NCBI RefSeq assembly: GCF_042100115.1
Contig: NC_091272.1
Span: forward strand, 3,162,001 to 3,226,000
DNA length: 64,000 bases
DNA from: Alternaria dauci
Taxonomy: Eukaryota > Ascomycota > Dothideomycetes > Pleosporales > Pleosporaceae
Direction: 5' to 3'
The notes under the pieces are model-generated. The model was given only the letters and a program-made list of their open reading frames with translations. It searched no databases and was not told the DNA's origin. Positions 12,832 to 23,043 of the stretch are shown piece by piece. Numbering within the stretch: the stretch's first letter is position 1; the number at the start of each line of letters is the position of its first letter. Both the position numbers and the translations under genes were made by a program.

Positions 12832-13927
12832 CTATGCTTTCTTTCCGTTGATGGCCTTGAGCTCGACATCACTGTCATAGCGTTAGCATCCAATGAACAG
12901 CTAGTGATATGTGCGTCGTATAGATGAACGGCACCAGCTAGTAACCAAGGGGAGAGGTGTCGCAAGCGTACTGCAGTGTCTCCAACAACAAACGAGACGG
13001 GATTGAGTACTTACAAGATCAATTTGGCATTCGCGGGGATATGTCCGGGAAACCCACTGTTTTCCACATAGTCAGCACTTGCATTCTATCATGTTACCAG
13101 GTCATCGAAGTTCAAGAATCAAGGGTCGCCATAGGCTGCAGACACTCGTGTCGTACAAGGTTGGCGGTTGCGGCGGCATGTGTGTCGACGAGTGTGAGAA
13201 GTTCGGTGAAGGATGGCTCAAAGGATTTTCGGAACGTCGTGAGCCGTGCTGGTCCTTGTCTCCATGTGGCTGCCGTGTCCATAGTGGCGTGTGTATTCCG
13301 GTAGCATCCTGCCTTGCTAATTCCCGTCCCGGTCACAGGCTGTATGAAACGGAAATCGGACTTACCGAGGACCATATGCATAATCACTGTATCGCACGTA
13401 TCGTTAGCACAGTGCACTGGCATGAGAAGACGTGTTGGTTGGGCCATTACTTACGGAGTTATGATCAGAGTTGCCTTTTCTCCCAACGTCATGGGTGATG
13501 CTTCTGCGGAGCCTAGTATGCCCTCGTCCCACCCTATGCATGAGTGTCAGTCGACACGTCGATCTAGACTCCTAGAGTGCATATGCACCAGGTACGAAGC
13601 AGGACCTCGGGATGGTTCGGGCAGCAAGAACATACCTTTGATAACTCGGCCTGCGCCGATGGGAGTAATCAGGTCACCCCGACCTATGGAAGTATCGAAT
13701 CTGAGATATGGTCACTAAGACGTTCAAAGCAAAACCTCTGCCGGCTTGCTTACTTTCCACCTTTGTGGTCTGGAGCATCATCGTCGAATAGCCATCCTGG
13801 ACTGCCGTTAGATATTGATATCGGGTGGATCGCCAGTCTTACCAGTGTACTCCATAGAGACTTCATCGTGTTTCTTGGGGTAGTCTATACCGTTGCCCGG
13901 CTTGATAACGAGCTTTTCTACGCCCAT
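12832..13927 (-). CDS. FPR1: FKBP12-type peptidyl-prolyl cis-trans isomerase (FK506-binding protein)
   Basis: Seven short exons (13927..13843, 13796..13754, 13700..13636, 13533..13455, 13386..13366, 13056..13015, 12871..12832) give a continuous 124-residue FKBP. All six introns are GT-AG (46, 53, 102, 68, 309 and 143 nt), and the phases match at every junction. The product starts MGVEK and shows the FKBP landmarks in order: EYTG near 26-29, KFDTS near 43-47, VIKGWDEG near 62-69, LGEKATL near 81-87, PDYAYGPRGFPG near 91-102 and IFDVEL near 111-116. FKBPs isomerise prolyl bonds in the cytosol and are the fungal receptor for FK506 and rapamycin. Compared with animal FKBP12 there is a short insertion between GWDEG and LGEK (GSAEASP) and a longer loop after EYTG. 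An in-frame upstream ATG at 13945 would add six residues. Confidence 0.93.
13057..13365 (-). other. Unusually long (309 nt) intron 5 of the FKBP gene
   Basis: The donor is GTAAGT after the codon start for Arg98 and the acceptor is AAACAG, with a TGCTGAC branch-like site 13 nt before the acceptor. It is several times longer than neighbouring introns. Retention gives an immediate TAA after the Arg codon and so a truncated protein ending at DYAYGPR. Confidence 0.8.
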
Positions 13928-16055
13928 ACTGCAAGAGTCGATCATGGATAGCGTTAAGGTAGAGGGTTTCTTTTCGGTCGGGGAGAGGAGTTGTGAAGCT
14001 CAAAGTGGACGATGTATAGAATTTGTAGGGTATACACTTTGTTTGGTACTGATTGAAGAGCTGGGACGTCTGTTAGAAGTCGTGAATATGTGGAGATGGA
14101 AGAGTAGGTCGGGAAGCGGGTGGACCCCAGGTTTTAATAGTGGTGCCGATATGTGAACCGAAGAGCAGGACGGTCCGTAGATGCCTCTGAGCTGAGCTTA
14201 GACTTACCTGGCTTTTGCTTCGACCAAAAGCACACCAGGGGGGGTTTCCGCGAAGCAGTGCAACAGACTGGCCTGCTCGGATGCATCAAGCATACTTTTT
14301 AGCTCCTTCGCATATGCGGCATGTCCCACATCTTTGGCTTCGAGGCAATTGCGGGCTACGTATGGTACGACCCACAGCCGTCAGAACGCGACCGTCTCTC
14401 GGGGAATCCTGCCCGAAGCTCAGGCCGTTTTGAGTGTCAGAAGTAAGGATGGTCTAGCCCTTTCCAACCGCTCTTCATCTGCGACATCCCAGCTGACACG
14501 CGATCGGGGGCTCCACAAGTGACATTGGTGGAGGTTGTACCCGTACTAATCTTTCCCGCGACTACCGAGCGGCCTGCCAAGTTGGACACCAACCGACGTT
14601 TGTTTTGTGACGACACGGGTTTAGTCGCATACGGCGACGGCTTCATTCCCAGTTTGACACGGGCACGAAAGATGGGAAACCTTGCGTGTGAAATTGCACA
14701 CTGATAGGGGCAGTGAGAGAGACTATGGTTAAGCTCGCGAAGTGCGGTGACTGTCACTACGATGAAATGTGCGCACGGTGCTGGCGCTAGAACCTTAATC
14801 CCTTCCAAGAAGCCGGAAGGCGCAAATAAGCCGGTCATGGTCCCTATCTCGTCAGCGGTCGCACGACGGAAGCAAAAAAGAAAAGCGCCTCTGACGCTGG
14901 CAAAAACTCGGTCTCGTCGAATCGGACACGACTGCTGCAGTGACTATGCGAAGACTTTGGTTCGCCAGTACACGAGGACCTGCATAATTGGCAGTTATCA
15001 GGTCTGTGCTCGGCGCAAGAGAACCTCATCGCAAAAAACTCTCCTCGAACTCCGAGGAAGCAAGTGGCGGTCATACAGATTTGCGAATCGAGAGAAAGTA
15101 TGGACAGGGGTGACGTGCAGGCGAGGGAACGCAGGACCGTTCTCAGAAAAGTAAAATGTTCATTCAACCCTGGCAGATGCGCCTCCGCGGTTTCGAAACC
15201 CTCATGCTCTTGTATAGCTCAATTGTTCCTCCAATCTACTTTACGGCGAGAAATCACACTTTCCATGCGTGAACTGTAGACCCCTTCTTCTTTGCTCGTC
15301 AAAAAGCCTCTAACCCATGTGCAAGACGCGGGCCCAGGAACTTAGCTATGTTTCTGCTTTCGAGTCCATTATGGTTTGCCAATCAGAGGCGTAGCGGGAG
15401 CACAGCCGGCCGCCGTACGGTGCTAGGCCCACCCGGAGAACAACCGTCTTGCAGCGGTTCGTCAAGAGAGCCAAATGCAGGATTGCTGGTTATCGTGCTT
15501 CTCGCGGCAAACGAATAAATATTTTGGACCAGGGTAAGAGAGAGAGCAAGTAGTGTGGGGCTACAGAGTGTAAATCCGATGGCCATTACACGTGGTCTTT
15601 TTGACCGTGCTTCAGCCATGCCTTCTCAGACCATCACTGATCAGCTAACTTACGATTGAAGACGATCGCGAGCCCTGTGCGCTGAGCCGGGAGCCCAACA
15701 GCGTGGTCTGGGAGCATTGCACGCTTGACATTGGCTAGTTTGGATGCGCTTGCAGAGCCAACTGAGTCGTGGAGAAGCTCCACACATCTGGAGTGCAGCA
15801 TCGTCATAGCAGAGCATGTAGCCCCAGTTGAACTAGTGATATCGACAAACACCGACTGCACATTACCATACCAGGGCATGATTTCGCTTCGAGAAAATAT
15901 CCGAAAGGCAATGCCCGCTGCATGTACACTCGTACCAACGGTTGACAAAACCTCCTTCGTAGTGTGGCTCCGGTATTGTGACCCGAAACCTTGAGCAAGG
16001 AGGGTTTCAGTAGCGCCTCCAACTACCGAAGGGTTACCCATGGCGCAGAACGACA
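13928..16055. other. Unresolved region between FKBP and HIS2
   Basis: The part next to 13928 is the FKBP promoter. The rest carries several medium open stretches on the minus strand (16074-15634, 15619-15383, 15167-14844, 14838-14437). Two good minus-strand donors (GTAAGT) lie near 15655 and 14205, the latter ending an open stretch of about 50 codons (14206 to about 14352) preceded by a possible TAG acceptor. This pattern could be a second intron-rich minus-strand gene, but I could not join the pieces into a recognised protein, so no CDS is called. Confidence 0.4.
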
Positions 16056-17038
16056 TCAGCCTAGGTTCGCCCAAAATAGTGATTGCGCCAGGTCGGTTAC
16101 AGCAATACTAGAGAAGCCCGCATTGGGGAAGCGGCTGTCTTTGCGCACACCGGCCCGGTCAGCATAATGTATCCGGTCTATCCCTGCCTTGTGTATGAAA
16201 GCCAATAGCCGCGCATAGTTTGTACCTATCTGGTCGATTCCATGACTGTCGTCAGACATGACGAAACCCCCTCCCATGCGCAAGAACATCTATGACATAT
16301 CTTAGTAAGGTCAAACGCCGAGCTCGGGCGCATGGCGGTGTGACTGACCTGACATATGGGCAAGCACGGATACGGCTCGGCCAAACCTTTTCGCAACCCG
16401 GACGAGTTCAATTCGAGAAGAGCGCCATAAGAGGCTACGTAATCCAGGTTGCGTTGTATCTTGTCCCAAACACCAGGCATGCCCTGGAAATCGGCGTCGC
16501 GATGATCGCTAAGTAGGCGAATAAGATCAAAATGCCCGACCACTGGCGGCTGGAGCTCCTGGAGCATCTCGTACTGAGAGTCGAAGTAGTCTTCAAAGAG
16601 GCGCTCGTCCGTCCCGCCTGCCTTGGCTCGAGCTTGTTCGTACATGGCGCGGTCGTAGTCGATTGGTATCGTGTGCGTGTGGTGGACAGAGCCCATGAAG
16701 AAATCAAACGTGTACTTGTCGAGGATGCTGCGGATGAGCTGCAGCGTAGATGGGCGGATGTACTCGGTCTCGAAGCCGATGAGTATCTGGATTTGGTCCG
16801 AGTACGCGTCTCGCAGTCGATGGGCTTCGACAATAAAGTCATCGAATAGCTTCGCAAGACTTTGCGCAGTGTGAGAGTCGGCTTCTCCAGGATAGAAGTC
16901 TTCGAGCGGCCTGGGAATATGCTCCGTCAAGGAGAAAGTCTGGAAGCGTTTGGCTATTGCCGCCTGGACGACTTCCTCGAGCGTGTTCTGCGCATGTCCA
17001 CAGAACTGACCCGAATGGCTGTGGTGAGAGTAAGGCAT
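16056..17038 (-). CDS. HIS2: Histidinol-phosphatase (PHP family)
   Basis: Exon 17038..16349 (230 codons) and exon 16289..16056 are separated by a 59-nt intron (GTCAGT donor, CATAG acceptor) at a codon boundary, giving 307 residues, close to the family's usual size. It removes phosphate from L-histidinol phosphate in histidine synthesis and acts in the cytosol. PHP-domain metal-binding motifs are visible: the N-terminal HSHSGQFCGHA, SLTEH near 36-40, FDFFMGSVHH in the middle, GHFDLIRL, and near the C-terminus MSDDSHG. The downstream exon supplies that last motif, which confirms the splice. It is divergent from the cyclotransferase-like gene, with about 440 bp between the start codons. Confidence 0.95.
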
Positions 17039-17476
17039 CTTTCCGTGATCACTACACGTTCAATGCCTCGCAGCGTGTAGCTATGTAGCGCTTTGTTGTA
17101 GACGGGTGTCAAAGCTAGCTAAAATGTGTAGCGGGGTACCTTTAGAGGAAAACTCCCGCTCTACCAGTAAAGCCGCTGGACTGTGAGCCGCGCGAGGACA
17201 GGAACGTACGTATGTGCCCAAGTACAACAGACGTATTTGGAAAGACATCCGCCAAGCTGTCAGGCGTACCTCGCATTCTTTCCAATAACTTTTGTCGAAA
17301 ACGCCGGACGAATGATGTAATCCGTGAACCTCGGCTCAGAAAGGCATAGTCTACCACTTTCACTCTGGACCAACCGTAAAGTACACCACGGAGTCACGTC
17401 AATTTCAGTGTCCAAAATCAATTTCAATTTTCAAATCATCTACACAAACTCCAACATAGCCAGCCCTCAACTACCC
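17039..17476. promoter_or_regulatory. Divergent promoter region between HIS2 and the cyclotransferase-like gene
   Basis: The 438 bp lie between two start codons that point away from each other, so both promoters must be here. I saw no canonical TATA box. The part close to 17400-17476 is AT-richer and would be the leader of the plus-strand gene. Confidence 0.6.
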
Positions 17477-18103
17477 ATGGCATCTTCAGCCTCCCCCACA
17501 ATCTACTTTGGCTACGGTTCAAATCTCTGGCTCCACCAAATGACGACGCGCTGCCCAACGTCAACGTACCTAGGCGTCGCCCGCCTACGAAACTACCGCT
17601 GGATAATCAATGACCGCGGCTACGCCAACGTCGTCGAAGTAACCGACGACAACCGGAACACATCTACCTCTCCCCACGACAACGTAGTCTTTGGTCTAGT
17701 CTATTCGCTCGAAGCAGAAGACGAAAAAAGACTAGACAAGAACGAAGGCGTGCCCGTGGCTTACACAAAAGAGATGCTAGAATGTGACTTCTGGTCGTCC
17801 AACACAGAGCACAAAGTTGATACGAGCAAACGTCCAAAAAAGAAGGAGGACATGCTAGTTTACATTGATAGGAAGCGTGTCACGCCGGACAAGCCGCGAG
17901 CGGAGTATATTTACAGGATGAACCAGGGCATTGCCGATGCTGTGAAGCTGGGTGTGCCAGAAGACTATGTGAAAGACGTGATGAGAAAGTACATTCCGGC
18001 TCAAGAAGACGACGAGGGAAAAGAGGGCGAAAGGGAGAAGATGGCCGAGTTTGCTCGGGGGCAGGCGGCAGAGTTCAGAGATGAGAGTGGAGTGTTTCAA
18101 TAA
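17477..18103 (+). CDS. Gamma-glutamylcyclotransferase-like protein
   Basis: A single exon of 208 residues. The N-terminal YFGYGSNLW motif (about residues 11-19) is the substrate-binding loop of the GGCT/AIG2-like fold. The family's catalytic glutamate is expected in LDKNEGV (around residues 95-101), followed by Y-T-K as in characterised members. Such enzymes convert gamma-glutamyl amino acids or peptides to 5-oxoproline in glutathione turnover; the exact substrate here is not deducible. The C-terminus (about 175-208) is charged and low in complexity. In-frame codons extend upstream, but the ATG at 17477 puts the motif at the usual distance from the N-terminus and is preceded by AT-rich leader-like sequence. 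Confidence 0.88.
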   Translation: MASSASPTIYFGYGSNLWLHQMTTRCPTSTYLGVARLRNYRWIINDRGYANVVEVTDDNRNTSTSPHDNVVFGLVYSLEAEDEKRLDKNEGVPVAYTKEMLECDFWSSNTEHKVDTSKRPKKKEDMLVYIDRKRVTPDKPRAEYIYRMNQGIADAVKLGVPEDYVKDVMRKYIPAQEDDEGKEGEREKMAEFARGQAAEFRDESGVFQ

Positions 18104-18323
18104 CATGTTGATACGACAGTCACGGTGTGCTGACATGTAGCGTCACAGGAGTGGAATGGCTGAACAAACAAGAGATTGACTAAGCTAGTAAACTAGATGC
18201 CGTGCGAGTGTGAAGTAAACCACCACCAACAACGTTGGTAGACGACACTGCGATGTGACCAAAATTGAGCTAGTGTTTGTCTCGAATCTTTCCTTCGGCT
18301 TGGCCGCGTTGGTCAGAGGCCTT

Positions 18324-19601
18324 TTACAACTCCTCACGAGCCCTGCGGTAGCTGGCCTATGAGTACGATAGATTAGCCGGGTCCGGTGAAGACATGCTAG
18401 TAATCCGACGACTGATGTCTACGCACCTCCTGTTCGACCTGCAGCTGCTCGACGACGGGTGCTAGCTCCGACAGAATCTCGTATGCCTTCTTGTGGTACT
18501 CGAGCTGGGCGGCGATGAGTTCGGCGAGGTTGCGGAGAGGCTCGGGGGTGTCGAGGACCTGTGGGTTGTGGTTAGTGTTTGGGTGCCAGTACATCAGGGC
18601 TGGAGGCTATGGTCGTACATTCTTCATGACACCAACGGCCTCCTCCGTCTGGCCAACAAACTCATCTTCAGCCTGCTCAATCTTGGCCCTCGCCTCTTCA
18701 CTGATGTCGTCTTCCATTCCTGTCTTTGGAGCCTGACCGGGCAGAGTGAAAGCGGGGCCCTTTGCGGTGGCCTTGGTCGCATCCAGACTCAACCTCGCGT
18801 TCTCGACTGCCTTGCGGGCACGTGTAGCAAACTGGATGTTTGTGTTGAGCGTGGTGCTCCAGCCGGCCAGGAAGCGGCTCTGGATCTGGGCGTCCTGGGC
18901 CAGCCGGGCCTCGCCGACCTTCTCGCTGGCAATGGCGTACTTCTCGAGGGCCGTGGCGAGGGGGTCTTCACTGGAGCTGGTCTGCTCCGAGGTGAGCATG
19001 TGCGACGAGTTGAGGGCGGCGCGGGCGATGGCATGGTTGAACGTCTTGGGCTGGGGCTTTGCCGAGGGCGGAGCCGTCAGGGCAGCCTGGGCTTCGGCGG
19101 GCGATGTGGCGCTCGAGAGGAGGCTGACCTTCTCCGAGACGGTGCGGCCGAGGTCGTTGAAGGACTCGCGGATGTTGGCTGGGTAGTCGTAGGCTTCGTT
19201 TGCGTATTGTGAGCTAGGCAGTCAGACCAAGTGCTCGCACATTGGGGGAGGAGCCGGCGTACGTGACCTGCAGCATCGTCGTGTGCACCTTCTTCAGCGC
19301 GTCCACACGCTTCTCGAGCTCGATGTAGTCCGGGGGGAGTTGAGTCTGCAGAGGCCCGTATCAGTGCTGCCCAAGGGTTGCTGCCAGCGGGAAGTCACAC
19401 CTTGTCCTCGACATTGCCAACCTGCTCCTTGACATATTGCTGCGTCCTGGCGGCCCACGGCGTAAAGGAAGCGCTGCAGAAGCCTTGTCAGCACATCTCC
19501 CACCTCGTACCCGACCGTCGCGCAGCTCGCGGGTCGACACTGCGGGAAAAAGCATACGAGATGTTCTTTCCGAACGCTGAGATCTTTCCGAGGTTCTCCA
19601 T
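18324..19601 (-). CDS. GVP36: BAR-domain protein, GVP36-like
   Basis: Six exons: 19601..19516, 19473..19401, 19345..19263, 19213..18619, 18558..18427 and 18356..18324, giving 333 residues (the yeast homologue is about 326). It starts MENLGKISAFGKN. Family hallmarks follow in order: RTQQYVKEQVGNVEDK, TQLPPDYIELEKRVDALKK, YDYPANIRES, and a long helical BAR region to the C-terminus. GVP36-type proteins bind curved Golgi and endocytic membranes. Phases agree at every junction. The last exon is only 11 codons and replaces a read-through tail. The weak point is intron 1 (19474..19515), which is just 42 nt with a GTCGGG donor; the exact 5' splice could differ by a few codons. The gene converges on the cyclotransferase-like gene. 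Confidence 0.88.
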
Positions 19602-20524
19602 GGCGGATAAGAATGTGTGTCACGTGTCTCAGGGCCCTGTTTGTGTCTTCTGGCGGGGCGTCGTCGTTGTTATTGGTGTGGTTGTTGTTGTGTTCGTCGT
19701 CGTGGTTGACGTGCTCTTGCGACTTTCATGTGTCTCCGCTGCCCGCTGCTGTCAGGGCCACCCGTCATCCCTGTACACTAGGCTGCTTCAGGCCATCTCC
19801 AACGCTCTCCACTTGCGCCGCAGCGGAATTAGGCATGCCCCAACTTCACTCAGAAACACCCTGATAACATGCATGGCTTGTACGGCTATCATATGCACAG
19901 CTATCGTATGCCATCTTATTGAACTTATCTTTTGCATGTCGCATGTGAACCACCATGCGCTGCAGTGACAGCGTGCTCACCTAGCAGTCCGCATGATAAC
20001 TTGGTCCCCTCCTCCATCACGACTAAACCTTCCCTCCATATGCATCACGTCCGCCTCTGCTACTCCGTGCTTCCGTCCATAACGTAGCAAACACCCAATC
20101 TGCATGCGACGTTGAAACTAACATGCGGCCCAGCAACACCGACAAACGTTACACCACATGACATTCCCTGTCCGTCGCTCTATTCTTCCTCTTTGGTCTT
20201 GACCTGCCTTGGCGTCTAGACACGCAAATCTCATGCTGTACATGGCGGCCGTGGTACCAAAAGGCAAGCCAGGCCATATCGGTGGAACAACGTAACACAC
20301 GACGCCTCTCCAAGGGCCACCTCGGCTGTGGATCGTGGCAAGACAGGGCTGATAGAGCGTTTCAGATAAGAAAATGCTCTCTACTGTCATACGCACAGCC
20401 GTGGTTTGAGGAACGTGGGCGTATGCGCTGCGCTGCCGACGTGGCATTGCGCATCATGGACACCAGTCCGCATGTCCTATGCAAACGTCTTGAATAACTC
20501 AGTATCTCTTGCGCGCCAGGAGTC
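19602..20524. other. Intergenic: GVP36 promoter and 3' flank of the Zn2Cys6 gene
   Basis: About 0.9 kb. The left side upstream of the GVP36 ATG is the promoter. The (GTT/GTG)-rich stretch near 19670-19710 is low complexity. No additional gene is supported. Confidence 0.55.
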
Positions 20525-23043
20525 TTATTGCACAACATATTGTTGCTGTGACCCCGGCGGATAAGCCTCTGCACTTGACGACTTGCGGTCGCTTCCATAC
20601 CCCGATGACTGCCAGTCCGGGGAACCATATGTTGAGCCGAAGCCATCGGCACTCGTTACCGTCATGTTATCAGATGGCGGTGAGTCCGAGATGGTCAGGG
20701 AGCTGAAAATCCCTCGCATCTCTCGTAGGTCGTCCGAAACTTGGTCTTTAGGCGCTTGTGTGCGGTCTTTGATGAAGTCTTTGATGGATCGGATTATCGG
20801 CGGACAGCCCTCGTCGTTGGGGAGCCACCAGTCGGACGGACCAAGGCCCATGGATTCGAGCATGCGGTTTCGAAGAACGTCAGAATAAATATACCTGTTA
20901 CTCATGTTAGTACGTGTTTAGAAAAAGTCTTCTTTTCGACAGCGTGTGCCTACAACAGAACGCTCTAGTCGCCCGTTGTTGCACAAGAAAAAGATACCAC
21001 ATACCCTGCTGATTCAATCTTTGCAAACGTCCGTCGAAGCCATTGCACAGTCTTCTGGTCCTTCGGCAGGAACAAAGTCGCAATCGCGAAACTGACCTGT
21101 GCCTCGAGTAGTGCGCCTGGGGGCGCATCCGGATACGCACACATAGCCTCAAAGACCTGCACCGCCTTGAAGGCTTCTTTTGTAACTTCTGGATCAAGAG
21201 GCACCTTCAAGGCCATGGACGACGAGATGGTGAACATGAACTGGATGCCCCACAAATCCAGCTGCAGGTAGTTTGACGTCCACAGCGGACCACCCCATAT
21301 GACATCCGGCTCGTAGGGGTTAACAAAGTCTTCCGGCGCTGGCTCTCCGGGGATATCATGGACTTTGTAACTAGGATCCGTCAACGTGGGGCCTAGGTTT
21401 TTTCGGAGTGACTCCACCCTCTCCTTTAGGACCGGTAGCTGTGTCATGAAATCCTGAGGTTTGACAAGCCCTTTGGCAGTTCTCGCAAACAGGTCATTCG
21501 AGTCTTTCGCTACCAGTCGCGAGTACGCAAAGCGCTCTTCGTAAAGCATTCCAATGTCATCCGGCTGGTCACGAACTTTCTTAACGTAGCATTCGTGTAC
21601 CGCCTCGTACCACTCGCGACCAAGCACTGCTTCACCGCCAGACTGGAAGCCAACAAACAGGTCGAATCGAATGTACCAAAGAAGTACCTTGCAAAGAAAA
21701 TCGGACTTGACAATCGTCTCTGGCGTATACAGGCGAGTGAGCATTTCATTAGCAGCTTTTTGGTGGCCCATAAGATTGACCCAGTCGCCGAGCATCTCCT
21801 GAAACCGGTGTCAGCACAAAGAAATTCGTCCTCTGCAAGGCTCTATACCTCGATACTCGCAAGTTGTAATATGGTCAAAAATGTTGCGAGCCCCTGCCTC
21901 TTGTTCTTCGTGATGGCTATCCTGAGGCGCGAAACAGATTCATTGTAGAATTGGAGGAAGGTGGACATGCGACCATCAGGCTGCGCAAGTGTGTGGAAGT
22001 ACGCTGCATAGCCAGCTACAGCGTACTTCAGAGGCTCAAACTTGGTCGCCCAACTCAAGAAGTCGCCTTTGAGGAAGCCGTGCGTATCGCGTTTCAGAGA
22101 GTAATGATGTACGCTCATGTGGTTCCGGAAGTAGTTCAAGTAAAACTGAAGGTCTCGCGCCATAGCCGAAGGACCCTTGGCCGTTTGCGCACTGCCTTTC
22201 CGAGACATGGGTGGTCTTACCGTGGGTGGTATCGACGATGCTTCAGTGGATGGCGACGTACTTTGATCGAGGAAAGAGCCTGGTGTATGTGAAGAATCGC
22301 GAGCGTCTTGACTCTTCGACATGTCGTCATCGTCATCATCATACTCAATGTAGTCGTCCTCTTCGTCTTCGTCCATGATCGCAGGAAGACGCTCCTTGTC
22401 CTCTCCTTCATGGGCCTCGGGCGACGACTGATCCCCAGCGGTTGCAGACTTGCCCGACTTTGACCCGCTGCGGGTCGATTTTTGACTAGACTGTGAGTCT
22501 GGGTAGATGCACTCGCGACTCCCCTTGCGACACCCTAGCAAAACACGTCAGACTATACAGTTCTTGGATGTGTGTGTGTGTGTGTGTGAAAGCAAGGGCG
22601 GATACTCACGTTCGCACACAGGATGGTTTTCGTCGCACTGTTACCTATCAGTCAAGTCTCTATTCCACGAGGCAGAGTGCGCATACCTTGACTCTTCGTT
22701 GCCTGCACGTGAAACATCCGCTCCGTGTTCTGCGATGCTTCACCGTTTCGCCAGGCGCTGGCCTTCTTCGTGCGCGGCCATTAGCACCATGCGCTGAACC
22801 CATGGGGCCAGATACATCCTCATACTGGTCAACATAGTTTGGTTGACCAATGTTCTCGTATTGCACAAACGGTCCAGGAACACCGGGTTGAAACGGATTG
22901 TCCGGCAAGCTGGGTGCATAGGAGCCATGTGAGATTATAGTTGGTGGGGCATGTTGAATGTTGGAATTAGGGATCGCGTTGGGGTCGAGGTTGTAGTACT
23001 GAGGCGGAACGGTGTGCCCTGGAGGAGGATAGTATCCAGACAT
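20525..23043 (-). CDS. Zn(II)2Cys6 transcription factor
   Basis: Five exons: 23043..22687, 22637..22610, 22534..21849, 21798..21005 and 20894..20525, encoding 744 residues with consistent phases. The C6 zinc cluster is C110-x2-C113-x6-C120-x6-C127-x2-C130-x6-C137, assembled from three exons. The second exon is only 28 nt and supplies the middle two cysteines. The Pro/Gly/Tyr-rich N-terminus (1-100) precedes the finger. An acidic Ser-rich linker (about 140-230, with a DDDDD run) follows, and then a long fungal regulatory region. The protein should be a nuclear DNA-binding regulator recognising CGG-type half sites (family knowledge). The target pathway is not deducible, and no cluster genes flank it. 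Confidence 0.9.
22569..22588. repeat. (TG)10 microsatellite inside intron 2 of the Zn2Cys6 gene
   Basis: Ten TG units in the plus strand, that is (CA)10 in the transcript, lie within the 75-nt intron 22535..22609 between the 28-nt exon and the third exon, close to its donor side. Length change here could affect splicing of the zinc-finger coding region (inference). Confidence 0.85.

Noticed and set aside
13112..13447. 111-codon minus-strand frame inside the FKBP gene (resembling part of a larger enzyme)
   Set aside because: At first it looked like a fragment of a monooxygenase, but it runs mainly through intron 5; the flanking exons form a complete FKBP without it.
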